Positions 27,030 through 35,992 of a stretch of 64,000 nucleotides of DNA are shown one piece after another (position 1 is the stretch's first letter; every line of letters starts with the position of its first letter). This stretch comes from JACCTU01 sp963798985 (GTDB taxonomy: Bacteria; Actinomycetota; Thermoleophilia; Gaiellales; Gaiellaceae): the NCBI GenBank assembly GCA_963798985.1, contig CAWCVL010000002.1, positions 1 to 64,000 on the forward strand, read 5' to 3'. The translations under genes and the position numbers were made by a program. The notes beneath the pieces are model-generated. The model saw nothing but the letters and a program-made list of their open reading frames with translations. It was not told where the DNA came from and did not search any database.

Positions 27030-27938
27030 GCGCGACCGTCGTCGCGCTCGGCGGCAACGCCCTCGTCCGGGAGGGCGAGCGCGGCACGGTCGCAGAGCAG
27101 CGCGCGAACCTGCGCGAGCAGTGCGCTGCGCTCGTCCCGCTGCTCGGCGAACCGCTCGTCGTCACGCACGGGAACGGGCCGCAGGTCGGTGCCGCGCTCC
27201 TGCGCAGCGAGCGCGCGGCCGACGAGGCGCCGCCGCTGCCGCTCTGGCTCGCGGTCGCGCAGACGCAGGCTGAGGTCGGCTCGCTGATCGACCTCGAGCT
27301 GGGCGCGCTCACGGAGCGTGCGGTTGCGACGGTCGTCACCCACGTCCGCGTCGACGAGGCCGACCCCGCCTTCGCGGAGCCGACCAAGCCGATCGGGCCC
27401 TTCTACTCGCGCGAGCAGGCGGAACGGCTCGAGGCCGAGCGCGGCTGGCGCCTCGTCGAGGACGCCGGCCGAGGTTGGCGTCGCGTCGTGCCCTCGCCCG
27501 CAGCCTCGCGCGATCGTCGAGCTCGATGCAGTCCGGCGACTCCTCGACGACGGGATCGTGGCCGTCGCTTGCGGCGGTGGCGGGATCCCGGTGGTCGAGC
27601 GGAGCGACCGACTGGACGGCGTGGACGCCGTGATCGACAAGGACCTCACGTCGGCGCTGCTCGCCACGGCGCTCGGTGCCCGCCGGCTCATCGTCGTCAC
27701 AGATGTCCCGGCGCTGCTGCGCGGCTACGGCACGCCGGCCGAGGAGGAGGTGCGCGCGCTCACCCTCGCCGAGGCGGAAGCGCTCCTGCCGGAGCTCGCG
27801 GCGGGCTCGATGCGGCCGAAGGTCGAGGCGTGCGTCCGATTCGCGCGGGAGACCGGCGGGGAGGCGCTGATTGCGTCGGCGGCGGGTCTCGCCGACGCGC
27901 TGCAGGGGAAATCCGGTACCCGTATCGTTGGCGAATGA
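27026..27938 (+). CDS. arcC: Carbamate kinase (one frameshift)
   Basis: It makes ATP from carbamoyl phosphate and ADP, or the reverse. TTG 27026 overlaps the upstream stop. N-terminal VVALGGNALVREGERG and VVTHGNGPQVGAALL, then PTKPIGPFYSREQAERL. The frame changes near 27505, after which VAVACGGGGIPVVER, DAVIDKDLTSALLATALGA and LLPELAAGSMRPKVEACVRF are all present. Length about 303 residues, normal for the family. Ornithine carbamoyltransferase lies four genes downstream, so a carbamoyl-phosphate-centred operon is likely. Confidence 0.9.
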
Positions 27939-28381
27939 GAGGCACGCGGCTCCTGATCGGTCTCGGCGCGCTCGTCGCGCTCGTCGCGCTGTTCCTCGTC
28001 TTCCGCCCTGGGGACGACAACCAGGGGGCATCGACGCAGGAGACCGCTCCGCCGACGATCGAGCCGATTCCCACGGAGCCGGAAACCGAGACGGCGACGA
28101 CCGCCACCCGACCGGAGAGCGTCCAGCTCGTCGTGACGATCCGCGGCGGCGAGCCCGTCGACGGAATCGTCCGCGCCACGGCACGCAAGGGTGACCCGGT
28201 CGTCGTGATCGTGCGCTCCGACGTCGCCGACCATGTCCACGTGCACGGTTACGACCTGATGGCCGACGTCGCCCCGGGCAAGCCGGCGCGGATCGGGTTC
28301 ATTGCCAACGTCACGGGCCGTTTCGAGATCGAACTCGAGGACCGTGGCAAACAGATCGCGCAGCTGACCGTCCTTCCGTGA
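27935..28381 (+). CDS. Membrane-anchored cupredoxin-like protein, 148 aa
   Basis: ATG 27935 overlaps the stop of carbamate kinase (ATGA). A signal anchor (LLIGLGALVALVALFLVF) is followed by a Thr/Pro/Glu-rich linker (TEPETETATTATRP). The C-terminal domain of about 85 residues has DHVHVHGYDL and GFIANVTGRFEIELED, resembling cupredoxin-1 or EfeO-type domains. The His of HVHVHG could bind a metal, but there is no cysteine, so it is not a classical blue-copper protein. Its position next to the following membrane protein suggests they act together. Confidence 0.75.
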   Translation: MRGTRLLIGLGALVALVALFLVFRPGDDNQGASTQETAPPTIEPIPTEPETETATTATRPESVQLVVTIRGGEPVDGIVRATARKGDPVVVIVRSDVADHVHVHGYDLMADVAPGKPARIGFIANVTGRFEIELEDRGKQIAQLTVLP

Positions 28382-29699
28382 CGCTGCTCCCCCTCGCGCA
28401 CGGGATCGGCAGCGTGCAGGACCCCCCGATCCCGCAGTGGTTGGCGTACTACGGCGGCGCCGCGGTGCTCGTGCTCTCCTTCGCCGCGCTCGGTGCGCTC
28501 TGGAGGACGCCGCGCCTCGAGCACGAGCGCCTTCGCCCGCTCCTCCGCCGTCCCCGAAGCTGCGCTCCGCGTCCTCGTGGGCGCGCTCGGGCTCGGTCTC
28601 TTCGTCGTCGTCTTCGCCGCGGCGCTCTTCGGCGAGCGCTCCGTCGGCACCAACCTCGCTCCGACCTTCATCTTGGTGCTCTTCTGGGTCGGCCTCGTCC
28701 CGCTCACGATCCTGTTCGGAAACGTCTGGGCCTGGCTCAACCCGTGGCGCGCCGCAGCCGACTTCGTCGCGTGGTGCTGGCGCCGGGCGGGACTCGAGTG
28801 GGAACCGCCGTTCACCTATCCCGAGCGGCTCGGTCGCTGGCCGGCTGCGTTCCTCCTCCTCTGCTTCGCCGCGATGGAGCTCGCGTACACGGACCCGTCC
28901 GACCCGCGGATGCTGGCCCTCGCCGTCGCGATCTACAGCTGGGTCACCTGGGTCGGGATGGCCGCCTTCGGGCGGGACGTCTGGCTCCGAAACGGCGAGG
29001 CGTTCACCGTCTACTTCGGCCTGATCTCCCGGCTGTCGATCTTGACGCTGCACGAGCGGCGACTCGCGCTCCGCGCACCTCTGCACAACGTCGCGCGGGA
29101 CCGCGAGCCTCCCGGCACGGTCGCGTTCGTCGCCGTCATGCTCGGGTCGGTCGCGTTCGACGGTTTCAGCCGCACGAGCTTACTGGCAGGACCGGCTCTT
29201 CCGGATCGACACGGACGTCGGCGCGATCGGCTTCAACCTTCTGGGCCTTGTCCTAGCCGTCGCGTTCGTCGCGGGCGCGTACGTCGCCGCGGTCGAGATC
29301 GCACGACGCATCGGCCGGGAGCAAGCCCGGCTGGAGCAGGCGTTCATCGGCAGCCTGATCCCGATCGCGATCGCGTACGTGGTCGCCCACTACGCGACAC
29401 TGCTGCTCGTGCAGGGGCAGCTCGCGATCCCGCTCGCGTCCGACCCGTTCGGCTACGGCTGGGATCTGTTCGGAACGCTGGACTACCGCGTCAACGTGCA
29501 GCCGCTGAGCGCCGACCAGGTCTGGTACCTGCAAACCGGTGCGCTCATCCTCGGCCACGTGCTCGGGCTAGTGATCGCCCATGACAAGGCGCTCGCGCTG
29601 TTCGGCTCGTCGAAGGTCGCCTTGCGCACGCAGTACGCGATGCTCGGGCTGATGGTGCTGTACACGGTGGGCGGCCTGTGGTTGCTCTCTCGGGGTTGA
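28378..29699 (+). CDS. Polytopic membrane protein, about 440 aa (three frameshifts)
   Basis: GTG 28378 overlaps the previous stop. The start LPLAHGIGSVQDPPIPQWL and YGGAAVLVLSFAALGAL give TM1. After a slip near 28545 come FVVVFAAALF, FILVLFWVGLVPLTILFG with NVWAWLNPW, LLLCFAAMELAY and the segment ending FGLISRLSIL. After a slip near 29175 the last part (NLLGLVLAVAFVAGAYVAA; YAMLGLMVLYTVGGLWLLS) completes about ten TM helices. I recall similar actinobacterial membrane proteins annotated after fenitrothion hydrolase, but I would not infer that activity. The cupredoxin-like neighbour suggests a metal-related role. Confidence 0.65.
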
Positions 29700-29809
29700 T
29701 CCTCGGCCACGGCGGAACCGCCGGGCTGATCGTCGAGATCTCGACCGCCGTGGCGATCGGCGCCTTGCTGCTGTGGGCCGCGATCAAGAGCCGCCGGGAA
29801 GGGCACTAG
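29696..29809 (+). CDS. Single-TM microprotein, 37 aa
   Basis: TTG 29696 overlaps the TGA of the preceding membrane gene by four bases. The sequence begins ILGHGGTAGLIVEIST and continues into a helix VAIGALLLWAAIKS, ending RREGH at TAG 29807-29809. The positive-inside tail and the stop-start coupling support a real membrane microprotein, possibly a subunit of the larger neighbour. It ends nine bases before the ornithine carbamoyltransferase start. Confidence 0.6.
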   Translation: MILGHGGTAGLIVEISTAVAIGALLLWAAIKSRREGH

Positions 29810-29818
29810 GATCGTCCC

Positions 29819-30763
29819 GTGCTCGCCGTCGCCGACGACCTGAAGGGCCGCGACTTCACGAAGGTCGCCGACTGGAGCCGCGACGAGCTGCTGCGCGTCC
29901 TCGACCTCGCCGACGAGCTGAAGCGCGCGCAGAAGGCCGGCGAAGAGCACCGTCTCCTTCCGGGGAGGACGCTCGGGATGATCTTCCAGAAGCCTTCGAC
30001 GCGCACTCGCGTCTCGTTCGAGGTCGGCATGTGGCAGCTCGGGGGCGTCGCGCTCTACCTCTCCGCGGCCGACCTGCAGCTTGGTCGCGGCGAGAGCGTG
30101 AAGGACACCGCGCTCGTCCTCTCGCGCTACCTCGACGCGATCATGATCCGCACGTTCGACCAGGCCGACGTCGAAGAGCTCGCCCGCAACGCGACGATCC
30201 CCGTGATCAACGGCCTCACGGACAGCTCTCACCCGTGCCAGGTCCTCGCCGACGCGATGACGATCCGCGAGCGGCTGGGCCGGTTCGAAGGCGTGCGTCT
30301 GACGTACCTCGGCGACGGCAACAACGTCTGCGCGTCGTTGATGGTCGCCGCGGCGAAGCTCGGGATGCACTTCACCGCCGCGGTCCCGCCCGGCTACGAG
30401 CCGGACGAAGGCGCGCTCGACGCCGCACGCACTGCGGCCGAGGAGACGGGAGCCGCCGTGCGCGTCGTGCACGACCCGCGCGAGGCGAGCGAAGGCGCCG
30501 AGGTGTTCTACACCGACGTCTGGACGAGCATGGGCCAGGAGGAAGAGCGCGAGCGCCGCCTGCGCGACCTCGGCGGCTTCGGCATCACCGACGAGCTGCT
30601 CGCGCTCGCTGAGGACGACGCGATCGTGCTCCACTGCCTCCCTGCGCACTACGGCGAGGAGATCACCGAAGAGATCGCGTACGGGCCGCAGTCGGCCATC
30701 TGGGACGAGGCGGAGAACCGGCTGCACGCGCAGAAGGCGCTCCTCGCTCTGACCGTTCGTTGA
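29819..30763 (+). CDS. argF: Ornithine carbamoyltransferase, 314 aa
   Basis: It condenses ornithine and carbamoyl phosphate to citrulline, or runs phosphorolysis in the catabolic direction. STRTR at residues 60-64 binds carbamoyl phosphate, HPCQ is at 138-141, and the ornithine-side Cys is in LHCLPAHYGEE. Starts at GTG 29819. Normal length and intact. Co-location with carbamate kinase raises a catabolic or balancing role, but other arginine genes are not in the window. Confidence 0.95.
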   Translation: MLAVADDLKGRDFTKVADWSRDELLRVLDLADELKRAQKAGEEHRLLPGRTLGMIFQKPSTRTRVSFEVGMWQLGGVALYLSAADLQLGRGESVKDTALVLSRYLDAIMIRTFDQADVEELARNATIPVINGLTDSSHPCQVLADAMTIRERLGRFEGVRLTYLGDGNNVCASLMVAAAKLGMHFTAAVPPGYEPDEGALDAARTAAEETGAAVRVVHDPREASEGAEVFYTDVWTSMGQEEERERRLRDLGGFGITDELLALAEDDAIVLHCLPAHYGEEITEEIAYGPQSAIWDEAENRLHAQKALLALTVR

Positions 30764-31449
30764 TCCCGCTCAAGGACAACGTCCCGACGCGGCACTTCCC
30801 GATCGTCACGGTCGGGCTGATCGTGGCGAACATCCTCGTCTTCTTCCTCTACCAGGCGCCCGATCTCGAGGGCTCGATCGCGCAGCTCGCGTACCAGCCG
30901 TGCGAGGTGAACCGTTCGTGTCCGGTGACCGGCGAGGACTGGCCGCTGACCTCGTTCACCGCGCTCTTCATGCACGGCAGCATCGTGCACCTCGGCGGCA
31001 ACATGCTCTTTCTCTGGATCTTCGGCAACAACGTCGAGGACGCGTTCGGCCCAGCCCGGTACCTCGTCTTCTACCTGCTCGCCGGCTACGCGGCGACCGC
31101 GCTGCAGACGGTGATCACCCTCTGGACTGCACCCAACTCGGCGGACATCCCGAACCTCGGCGCGTCGGGCGCGATCTCGGGCGTGCTGGGTGCGTACTTC
31201 CTGCTCCTACCGCGTGCGAAGGTGCTGACGTTGATCTTCCTCGGGATCATCTTCTTCCTGCGCGAGATCCCTGCCGTGTTCTTCCTCGGCGTTTACCTGG
31301 CATTCCAGCTCTGGGACGCCGGCTTCCAGTTCCTGCACCCGCCCGAGGGCGGAGGCGTGGCCGTCTTCGCGCACCTCGGCGGCATGGGCTTCGGGATGCT
31401 GACCGTCTTCCTCTTCCGCAAGCGCGCGCCGCTGCGTCCTCGCTATTGA
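30760..31449 (+). CDS. Rhomboid-family intramembrane serine protease, 229 aa
   Basis: TTG 30760 overlaps the argF stop (TTGA). Six TM helices are present. The oxyanion-side motif HGSIVHLGGNMLFLWIFG in TM2, catalytic Ser136 in GASGAISG (TM4) and His in FAHLGGMGFG (TM6) are all intact. A periplasmic L1 loop with two Cys (PCEVNRSCPV) is typical of this actinobacterial group. Targets are unknown. Confidence 0.92.
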   Translation: MIPLKDNVPTRHFPIVTVGLIVANILVFFLYQAPDLEGSIAQLAYQPCEVNRSCPVTGEDWPLTSFTALFMHGSIVHLGGNMLFLWIFGNNVEDAFGPARYLVFYLLAGYAATALQTVITLWTAPNSADIPNLGASGAISGVLGAYFLLLPRAKVLTLIFLGIIFFLREIPAVFFLGVYLAFQLWDAGFQFLHPPEGGGVAVFAHLGGMGFGMLTVFLFRKRAPLRPRY

Positions 31450-31748
31450 CCTTCGAGGATCACGTCACCCGGGCGCTCGACGCCCTTCCCGCCGACATCG
31501 CCCGCCGGCTCGAGAACGTCGCCGTGGTCGTCGAGGACGAGAATCCGGAGGAGCCTGACCTGCTCGGCCTGTTCGAGGGCGGCGGGGAGTACATGCCGGA
31601 CAAGGTGACGATCTACCGCCTGCCGCTCGAAGCCGACTTCCCCGATCCCGCTGAGCTCGAGCACGAGATCCGGGTAACCGTCCTGCACGAGCTCGGGCAC
31701 TACTTCGGGCTGGACGAGGGGCGCCTCGAGGAGCTCGGCTACGAGTGA
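31446..31748 (+). CDS. Minimal zinc metallopeptidase (HELGH), 100 aa
   Basis: TTG 31446 overlaps the rhomboid stop. The zinc motif HELGH is at about residues 81-85 (VTVLHELGHYFGLDEGRLEE), with the third ligand probably the Asp of GLDEGR. Residues 45-62 (GEYMPDKVTIYRLPLE) match minimal metallopeptidases of the DUF1025/PF06262 family. No signal peptide. Intact. Confidence 0.85.
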   Translation: MTFEDHVTRALDALPADIARRLENVAVVVEDENPEEPDLLGLFEGGGEYMPDKVTIYRLPLEADFPDPAELEHEIRVTVLHELGHYFGLDEGRLEELGYE

Positions 31749-31837
31749 GCGATTCGGTCGTCTTGGGGGTCGCGATCGTCGCCGCCGTGGTCGGGTTCGC
31801 CGTCGTCGCCTGGTACCTCCTAGGCCCCCGAAGCTAG
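31745..31837 (+). CDS. Single-TM microprotein, 30 aa
   Basis: GTG 31745 overlaps the peptidase stop by four bases (GTGA). The peptide is SDSVVLGV then AIVAAVVGFAVVAWYLL and GPRS, one clear membrane helix. The stop is TAG 31835-31837. Stop-start coupling and clean hydrophobic composition support translation. It is the last gene of the operon that begins at 25692. Confidence 0.55.
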   Translation: MSDSVVLGVAIVAAVVGFAVVAWYLLGPRS

Positions 31838-31873
31838 GGAATAGCCGCGGGTGGGTTCCTCGTTTTTAGAGGT

Positions 31874-32113
31874 ATGACAACGCAGGAGATCCACACCGAG
31901 ATCGAGCGCGCCAGCGAGCGGCGCACCGAGCTCTACCGCCTGCTCTCCGAGGGTCACAACCCGGAGACGGCGGCCGAGCTCAGCGAGCTCAACGCCCGTC
32001 TCGACGAGCTCTGGAACGAGCACCGCGCCCTCAAAGCCCGCATGCGCTTCGGCGACCCCGAAACGATCGTGAAGCGGGCCCGCCTCGAAGAGCGGCTGGA
32101 GCGCGCGGCCTAA
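31874..32113 (+). CDS. DUF2630-type small coiled-coil protein, 79 aa
   Basis: The protein is helical: EIHTEIERASERRTELYRLL and ELSELNARLDELWNEHRALK form a hairpin, ending with FGDPETIVKRARLEERLERA. This fits the DUF2630 family of small cytosolic proteins of unknown function. A weak AGAGG site precedes ATG 31874. A GC-rich hairpin (CCGCCC-TG-GGGCGG) follows at about 32126 and may terminate it before the tRNA. Confidence 0.75.
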   Translation: MTTQEIHTEIERASERRTELYRLLSEGHNPETAAELSELNARLDELWNEHRALKARMRFGDPETIVKRARLEERLERAA

Positions 32114-32158
32114 TCGACTGAGAACCGCCCTGGGCGGGGGCTACACTTCCCCTCGCTC

Positions 32159-32231
32159 GGGGCGTTAGCTCAGCTGGGAGAGCGCCGCCTTTGCAAGGCG
32201 GAGGTCGCCGGTTCGATCCCGGCACGCTCCA
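32159..32231 (+). tRNA. tRNA-Ala (anticodon TGC)
   Basis: Acceptor arm GGGGCGT pairs with ACGCTCC (one G-T pair). The D arm is GCTCAGCTGGGAGAGC, the anticodon loop TTTGCAA reads TGC, and the T arm has GGTTCGATCCC. Discriminator A at 32231; CCA is not encoded. A TACACT element at 32142-32147 may be the -10 box. A recombinase remnant begins directly after its 3' end. Confidence 0.95.
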
Positions 32232-32400
32232 CTTTTTCGGACGTTGCGCAAACCTCGGGCATGACGAGCCTGTAGGTCGGTTGGATTTGCGTGCGTCCGT
32301 TGACGCGTAGCTCCTGGATCAGCAGCCGGAGGAGCGCTTTCGACTTCTGCGGCTCGCCTTCGGCGATGACGCGTTCGAGTTGGTCAGCGAGGGCTTGTCC
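32232..32400 (-). pseudogene. C-terminal remnant of a large serine recombinase
   Basis: The minus frame reads QALADQLERVIAEGEPQ, KSKALLRLLIQELRVNG and RTQIQPTYRLVMPEVCAT. I recognise this as the extreme C-terminus of large serine recombinases as they occur in actinobacteria. Upstream of about 32400 the similarity stops, and no catalytic N-terminal domain is present. The frame then runs into tRNA-Ala in antisense (GIEPATS), a well-known artefact. It is a scar of a past integration beside the tRNA. Confidence 0.6.
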
Positions 32401-32899
32401 GACCAACGATGCGCCCCCTGGGCAGCACACGGGCAGCAAACGTCCGAAAACAGCCCAGCGGAGGAATGCGGGATTGCAGTGCTCGGCGACCGAGAAGCTG
32501 CACATGAATAGAGCGATTGCGCAGGCATCGTGGCGAAGCGTCATGATCGTCGAAGTGGCCTGTCACGCCGGAGGTCGCGCGTTCGAGTCCCGTCGCTCCC
32601 GTACAACCCTGCAAATCCCATGTTGTGTTGCCTTGCTAGGCGCTGCGACACGAGAACTACACAGACTTTGCGCCCGATCCAGCCCAGCCGTAGCCTGCGC
32701 AACACGGTCGTAGCCAGCCCCACAGCGTAAGTGTGACACCGGCGCCGACGGCCGGAGGTCACACGTCCGACTGTCGCAGGGTCATATCCCCGCGGGTCTT
32801 TACAGACCTCAGCCACTGACCAGCGGACACTCGCGCCGCGGTGCCGATTCGAAGCCCAGCGCCTTGCGGCGCATCTCCGGGCGCTCCACCATGTAGCTC
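32401..32899. other. Intergenic stretch with degenerate integration scars
   Basis: I see no supportable gene here. It holds the tRNA-Asp 3' fragment listed separately at 32557 and, near 32725-32800, further tRNA-like pieces (GCCGGAGGTCACACGTCC). Minus-strand frames giving GTRTRDLRRDRP are translations of tRNA sequence and are not genes. Confidence 0.6.
32557..32602 (+). repeat. tRNA-Asp(GTC) 3'-end fragment, left copy (att-like)
   Basis: The 34 bases from 32557 are the 3' half of the anticodon arm (CTGTCAC loop) through the T arm of tRNA-Asp, and the following bases CGTCGCTCCC complete the acceptor strand. The 5' half of a tRNA is absent. The same 34 bases with one mismatch recur in direct orientation at 36797-36830. 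Confidence 0.8.
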
Positions 32900-35542
32900 A
32901 TGCATCGCACGGTCACGGTTCACGAGCTGCTCGAACGAGAGGACCACCTCTCCGTGCTGCGCGAGGCATTGGTCGAGACGGGCGCGAGCGGGCGGCTCGT
33001 TCTCGTCGCGGGCGAGGCGGGAGTCGGGAAGTCGGCGCTGCTCCGCCGCTTCTGCAGCGACGCCGCGGATCCCGTACGGGTGCTGTGGGGTGCGTGCGAC
33101 TCGCTGTTCACGCCTCGCGCGCTTGGTCCCCTGCTCGACATCGCCAGAGTGACGGGAGGCGACTTCGAAAGGCTCGTGCACGAGGGCGCGAGACCGCACG
33201 AGGTGCAGGCGGCACTCGTCGCCGAGCTCGAGGAACGCCAGCCGACGATCCTCGTGCTCGAGGATGTTCACTGGGCGGACGGGGCCACCCTCGACGTGCT
33301 GAAGCTCCTTGGTCGCCGGATCGAGGGAGTTCCCGCGCTCGTGGTCGCCAGCTACCGGGACGACGAGCTCGACAGGACACATCCGTTGCGGATCGTGCTC
33401 GGAGCCCTGACCACGCACGAGGCAGTCATCCGCCTGAATGTAGAGCCTCTGTCGCCGGCGGCCGTCGCGAAGCTCGCGGAGCCGTACAGCGTCGACGCCG
33501 AGGAGCTCCATCGAACGACGGCGGGGAACCCCTTCTTCGTCACCGAGGTGCTCGCAGCCGTAGCGAGAGACATCCCGCAGACCGTTCGAGATGCCGTGCT
33601 GGCCCGTGCCGCACGTTTGAGCGCCGAGGCGAGAACACTGCTCGAGGCCGTCGCGGTCGTGCCGGGACCGATCGAGCTCTGGCTCCTCGAAGCCATCGGC
33701 GGAGCAGAGATCGACCGGCTCGAGGAGTGCCTGGCGTCCGGAATCCTCAAGTCCGAGCCGGCCAGCGTCGCGTTTCGGCACGAGTTGGCCCGCCTCGCCC
33801 TCGAGGAGTCGCTGCCGCCTAATCGAAGAGCAGCCCTGCATCGGAAGGCGCTCGCACTGCTGGAACAGCCGCCGGCCGGGTCGCCGGATCTGGCAAGGCT
33901 CGCCCACCACGCCGAGGCCGCGGGCGACGCCCTCGCCGTGCTCCAGTTCGCCCCGGCAGCCGCCGAACGGGCCAGCCTGCTCGGCGCCCATCGCGAGGCC
34001 GCCGCCCAGTACGCGCGCGCGCTCCGGTTCGCCGACCGCGAGCCGCCGGAGGTGCGCGCCGAGCTGCTCGGCCGCCGCTCGCACGAATGCCAAGTGACCG
34101 CCCAGCTCGAGGAGGCGATCGAGGCGCGGCAGCAAGCGCTCGACGGGTACCGAAGGCTAGGCGACACCCGCCAGGAAGGAGACTCGCTCCGGTCGCTCTC
34201 GCGTCTGCTCTGGCAAGCCGGCCGGGTGCTCGAGGCGCACGAGGCGGCTCGCGAAGCCATAGCCCTCCTCGAGAGCCTCCCGCCTGGGCGTGAGCTCGCG
34301 AGGGCCTACAGTGAGCTGTCTCTGTTCAGGGTTCTCGCGGAGGACTTCGACGGGGCGATCGCCTGGGGAACCCGCGCAATCGAGCTCGCCGAGCCCCTCG
34401 GGGACGTCGAGACACTCGTCCACGGACTGACCAACATCGGCGGGATGGAGGCTTTGTGGGGCGCACCCGAGGGACGCGAGAAGCTCGAGCGTAGTCTCCG
34501 CCTCGCCGAGGAGGCGGGCCTCGACGAGCCCGCTGCGCGAGCTCACGCCCACCTCGCCAGGAGCGCTTTGCGACGCCGGTCCTATGCGCAGGCGGACGCC
34601 TGTCTGGAGGCCGCGCTCGCCCATAGCACCGAGCGCGACGTCGTCCTGTACCGGCAATACCTCATCGGGTTCCGTGCGAGGTCGGAGCTCGAGCAGGGCC
34701 GCTGGAGCGACGCAGCCGACTCCGCCACGCTTGCACTTCGCGAGCTAGAGCCCGGGAACGCTCCGATCGTTCGCCCGATTGTTCGCGCCCCGGCGCTCGC
34801 CGTGCTCGGGCTCATACGTGCTCGCCGGGGCGATCCGGACGTCTGGCCCCTGCTCGATGAGGCGCTTGCGCTCGCCGAGCCCGCCGGCGAGCTTCCGTGG
34901 CTTACGCCGGTGGCCACGGCGCGAGCCGAGGCTGCCTGGCTCGAGGGCAGACTCGATGCCGTCGTGGCGGCCACGGAGGTCGTCTTCGACGCCGCTCTGC
35001 AGAGCCGGTCTTCATGGCTGGTGGGCGAGCTTGCCTTCTGGCGCTGGCGGGCGGGCATCCGGGAGGAGCCCTCGGCCGACGCGGCGGAGCCGTACGCACT
35101 GCAGATTGCGGGCGACTGGGCGCGTGCGGCCGAGCTGTGGGCACGAATCGGATGCCCCTATGAAGCCGCGCTCGCCCTGGCCGACGCGAACGATGTCGAC
35201 GTGCTTCGTCGGGCGCTCGACCAACTGCAGGAGCTCGGCGCCCGGCCCGCGGCGGCCATCGTCGCACGCCGGTTGCGGGAGCGAGGTGCGCGCGGGGTCA
35301 CGCGCGGCCCGCGGCCGACGACACGCGAGAGCCCGGCAGGCCTCACGGCCCGCGAGACGGAGGTGCTCCTGCTCGTCGCCGAAGGTCTTCGAAACGCCGA
35401 AATCGCCCGGCGGCTGTTTCTCTCGCCGCGAACGGTGGGTCATCACGTGTCCTCGATCCTGCACAAGCTCGACGTCGACACGCGAGGAGAGGCCGCCGCG
35501 GCGGCCCAGCACCTCGACCTACTCCAAGATCGGTCGCGCTAG
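32900..35542 (+). CDS. LuxR-family regulator with N-terminal AAA ATPase, 880 aa
   Basis: Walker A GEAGVGKS at residues 38-45, Walker B PTILVLEDVHWAD near 112-124 and the sensor RTTAGNPFFVTEVLA define the ATPase. About 500 residues of TPR-like helices follow. The C-terminal LuxR helix-turn-helix reads LTARETEVLLLVAEGLRNA, EIARRLFLSPRTVGHH and SSILHKLDVDTRGEA. This is a large ATP-binding LuxR activator. It is intact over 2.6 kb, unlike the other LuxR gene in the window. ATG 32900 is the upstream-most methionine. It lies inside the tRNA-Asp-flanked island, with two secreted proteins downstream that may be its targets. Confidence 0.9.
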   Translation: MHRTVTVHELLEREDHLSVLREALVETGASGRLVLVAGEAGVGKSALLRRFCSDAADPVRVLWGACDSLFTPRALGPLLDIARVTGGDFERLVHEGARPHEVQAALVAELEERQPTILVLEDVHWADGATLDVLKLLGRRIEGVPALVVASYRDDELDRTHPLRIVLGALTTHEAVIRLNVEPLSPAAVAKLAEPYSVDAEELHRTTAGNPFFVTEVLAAVARDIPQTVRDAVLARAARLSAEARTLLEAVAVVPGPIELWLLEAIGGAEIDRLEECLASGILKSEPASVAFRHELARLALEESLPPNRRAALHRKALALLEQPPAGSPDLARLAHHAEAAGDALAVLQFAPAAAERASLLGAHREAAAQYARALRFADREPPEVRAELLGRRSHECQVTAQLEEAIEARQQALDGYRRLGDTRQEGDSLRSLSRLLWQAGRVLEAHEAAREAIALLESLPPGRELARAYSELSLFRVLAEDFDGAIAWGTRAIELAEPLGDVETLVHGLTNIGGMEALWGAPEGREKLERSLRLAEEAGLDEPAARAHAHLARSALRRRSYAQADACLEAALAHSTERDVVLYRQYLIGFRARSELEQGRWSDAADSATLALRELEPGNAPIVRPIVRAPALAVLGLIRARRGDPDVWPLLDEALALAEPAGELPWLTPVATARAEAAWLEGRLDAVVAATEVVFDAALQSRSSWLVGELAFWRWRAGIREEPSADAAEPYALQIAGDWARAAELWARIGCPYEAALALADANDVDVLRRALDQLQELGARPAAAIVARRLRERGARGVTRGPRPTTRESPAGLTARETEVLLLVAEGLRNAEIARRLFLSPRTVGHHVSSILHKLDVDTRGEAAAAAQHLDLLQDRSR

Positions 35543-35642
35543 CGCCCAACCTAGGCCATCCGACCGATGTCGCGCTGCCACGCGATCCCTACCGTCGAAA
35601 GGGACGCACCATCCAGGCAACGCGAAACGAAGGAGGCCCCTG

Positions 35643-35948
35643 ATGAAGCTCCAGTCCCATTCGCTGATTGTGCGAGTCACGCTGGCTTCGCTTGCCGCGA
35701 CGCTCGGAATCACCCTGTTCCTCACTGGCGTCTGGGCGGGCTCGGCGCGAGGCGGAAGCGAGCACCCAATCACGGGTCCGACCCCTAGCTCCTTCTGGAG
35801 CTATGACCCGGACACAGGAAACCCGACCGGCCCGCAAGGACAGCTCGACTTCTGGAACTACGACCCGGCGACGGGCGAGAAGACCTCGAACTCCTCGCCT
35901 GGGGTTGCGCCGGAAGAACTGGCCGAGCTCTGGAGCGGACATCCGTAG
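35643..35948 (+). CDS. Secreted protein with WxYDPxTG duplication, 101 aa
   Basis: AAGGAGGCCCC ahead of ATG 35643 fixes the start. A signal peptide (VTLASLAATLGITLFLTGVW) precedes a short mature region with two related units, SFWSYDPDTGNPTG and DFWNYDPATGEKTS. The C-terminus is acidic. The duplicated aromatic/Asp/Gly unit could bind metal or sugar; no family is recognised. It lies between the LuxR regulator and another secreted protein. Confidence 0.75.
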   Translation: MKLQSHSLIVRVTLASLAATLGITLFLTGVWAGSARGGSEHPITGPTPSSFWSYDPDTGNPTGPQGQLDFWNYDPATGEKTSNSSPGVAPEELAELWSGHP

Positions 35949-35992
35949 AGGTCGCAGTCCGGCTCATCACTACGAATTGGAACGGAGTAAGC

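Noticed and set aside
25688..28381. An 897-codon open frame on the plus strand
   Set aside because: Only its later parts are real (carbamate kinase start and the cupredoxin-like gene). The first 1.3 kb is a shadow of the COG2403 gene. The long frame is chance plus a frameshift.
32541..32816. Minus-strand frame reading GSDGTRTRDLRRDRP
   Set aside because: This phrase is the translation of a tRNA 3' region in antisense and appears in many genomes as a false gene. The DNA there is the tRNA-Asp fragment.
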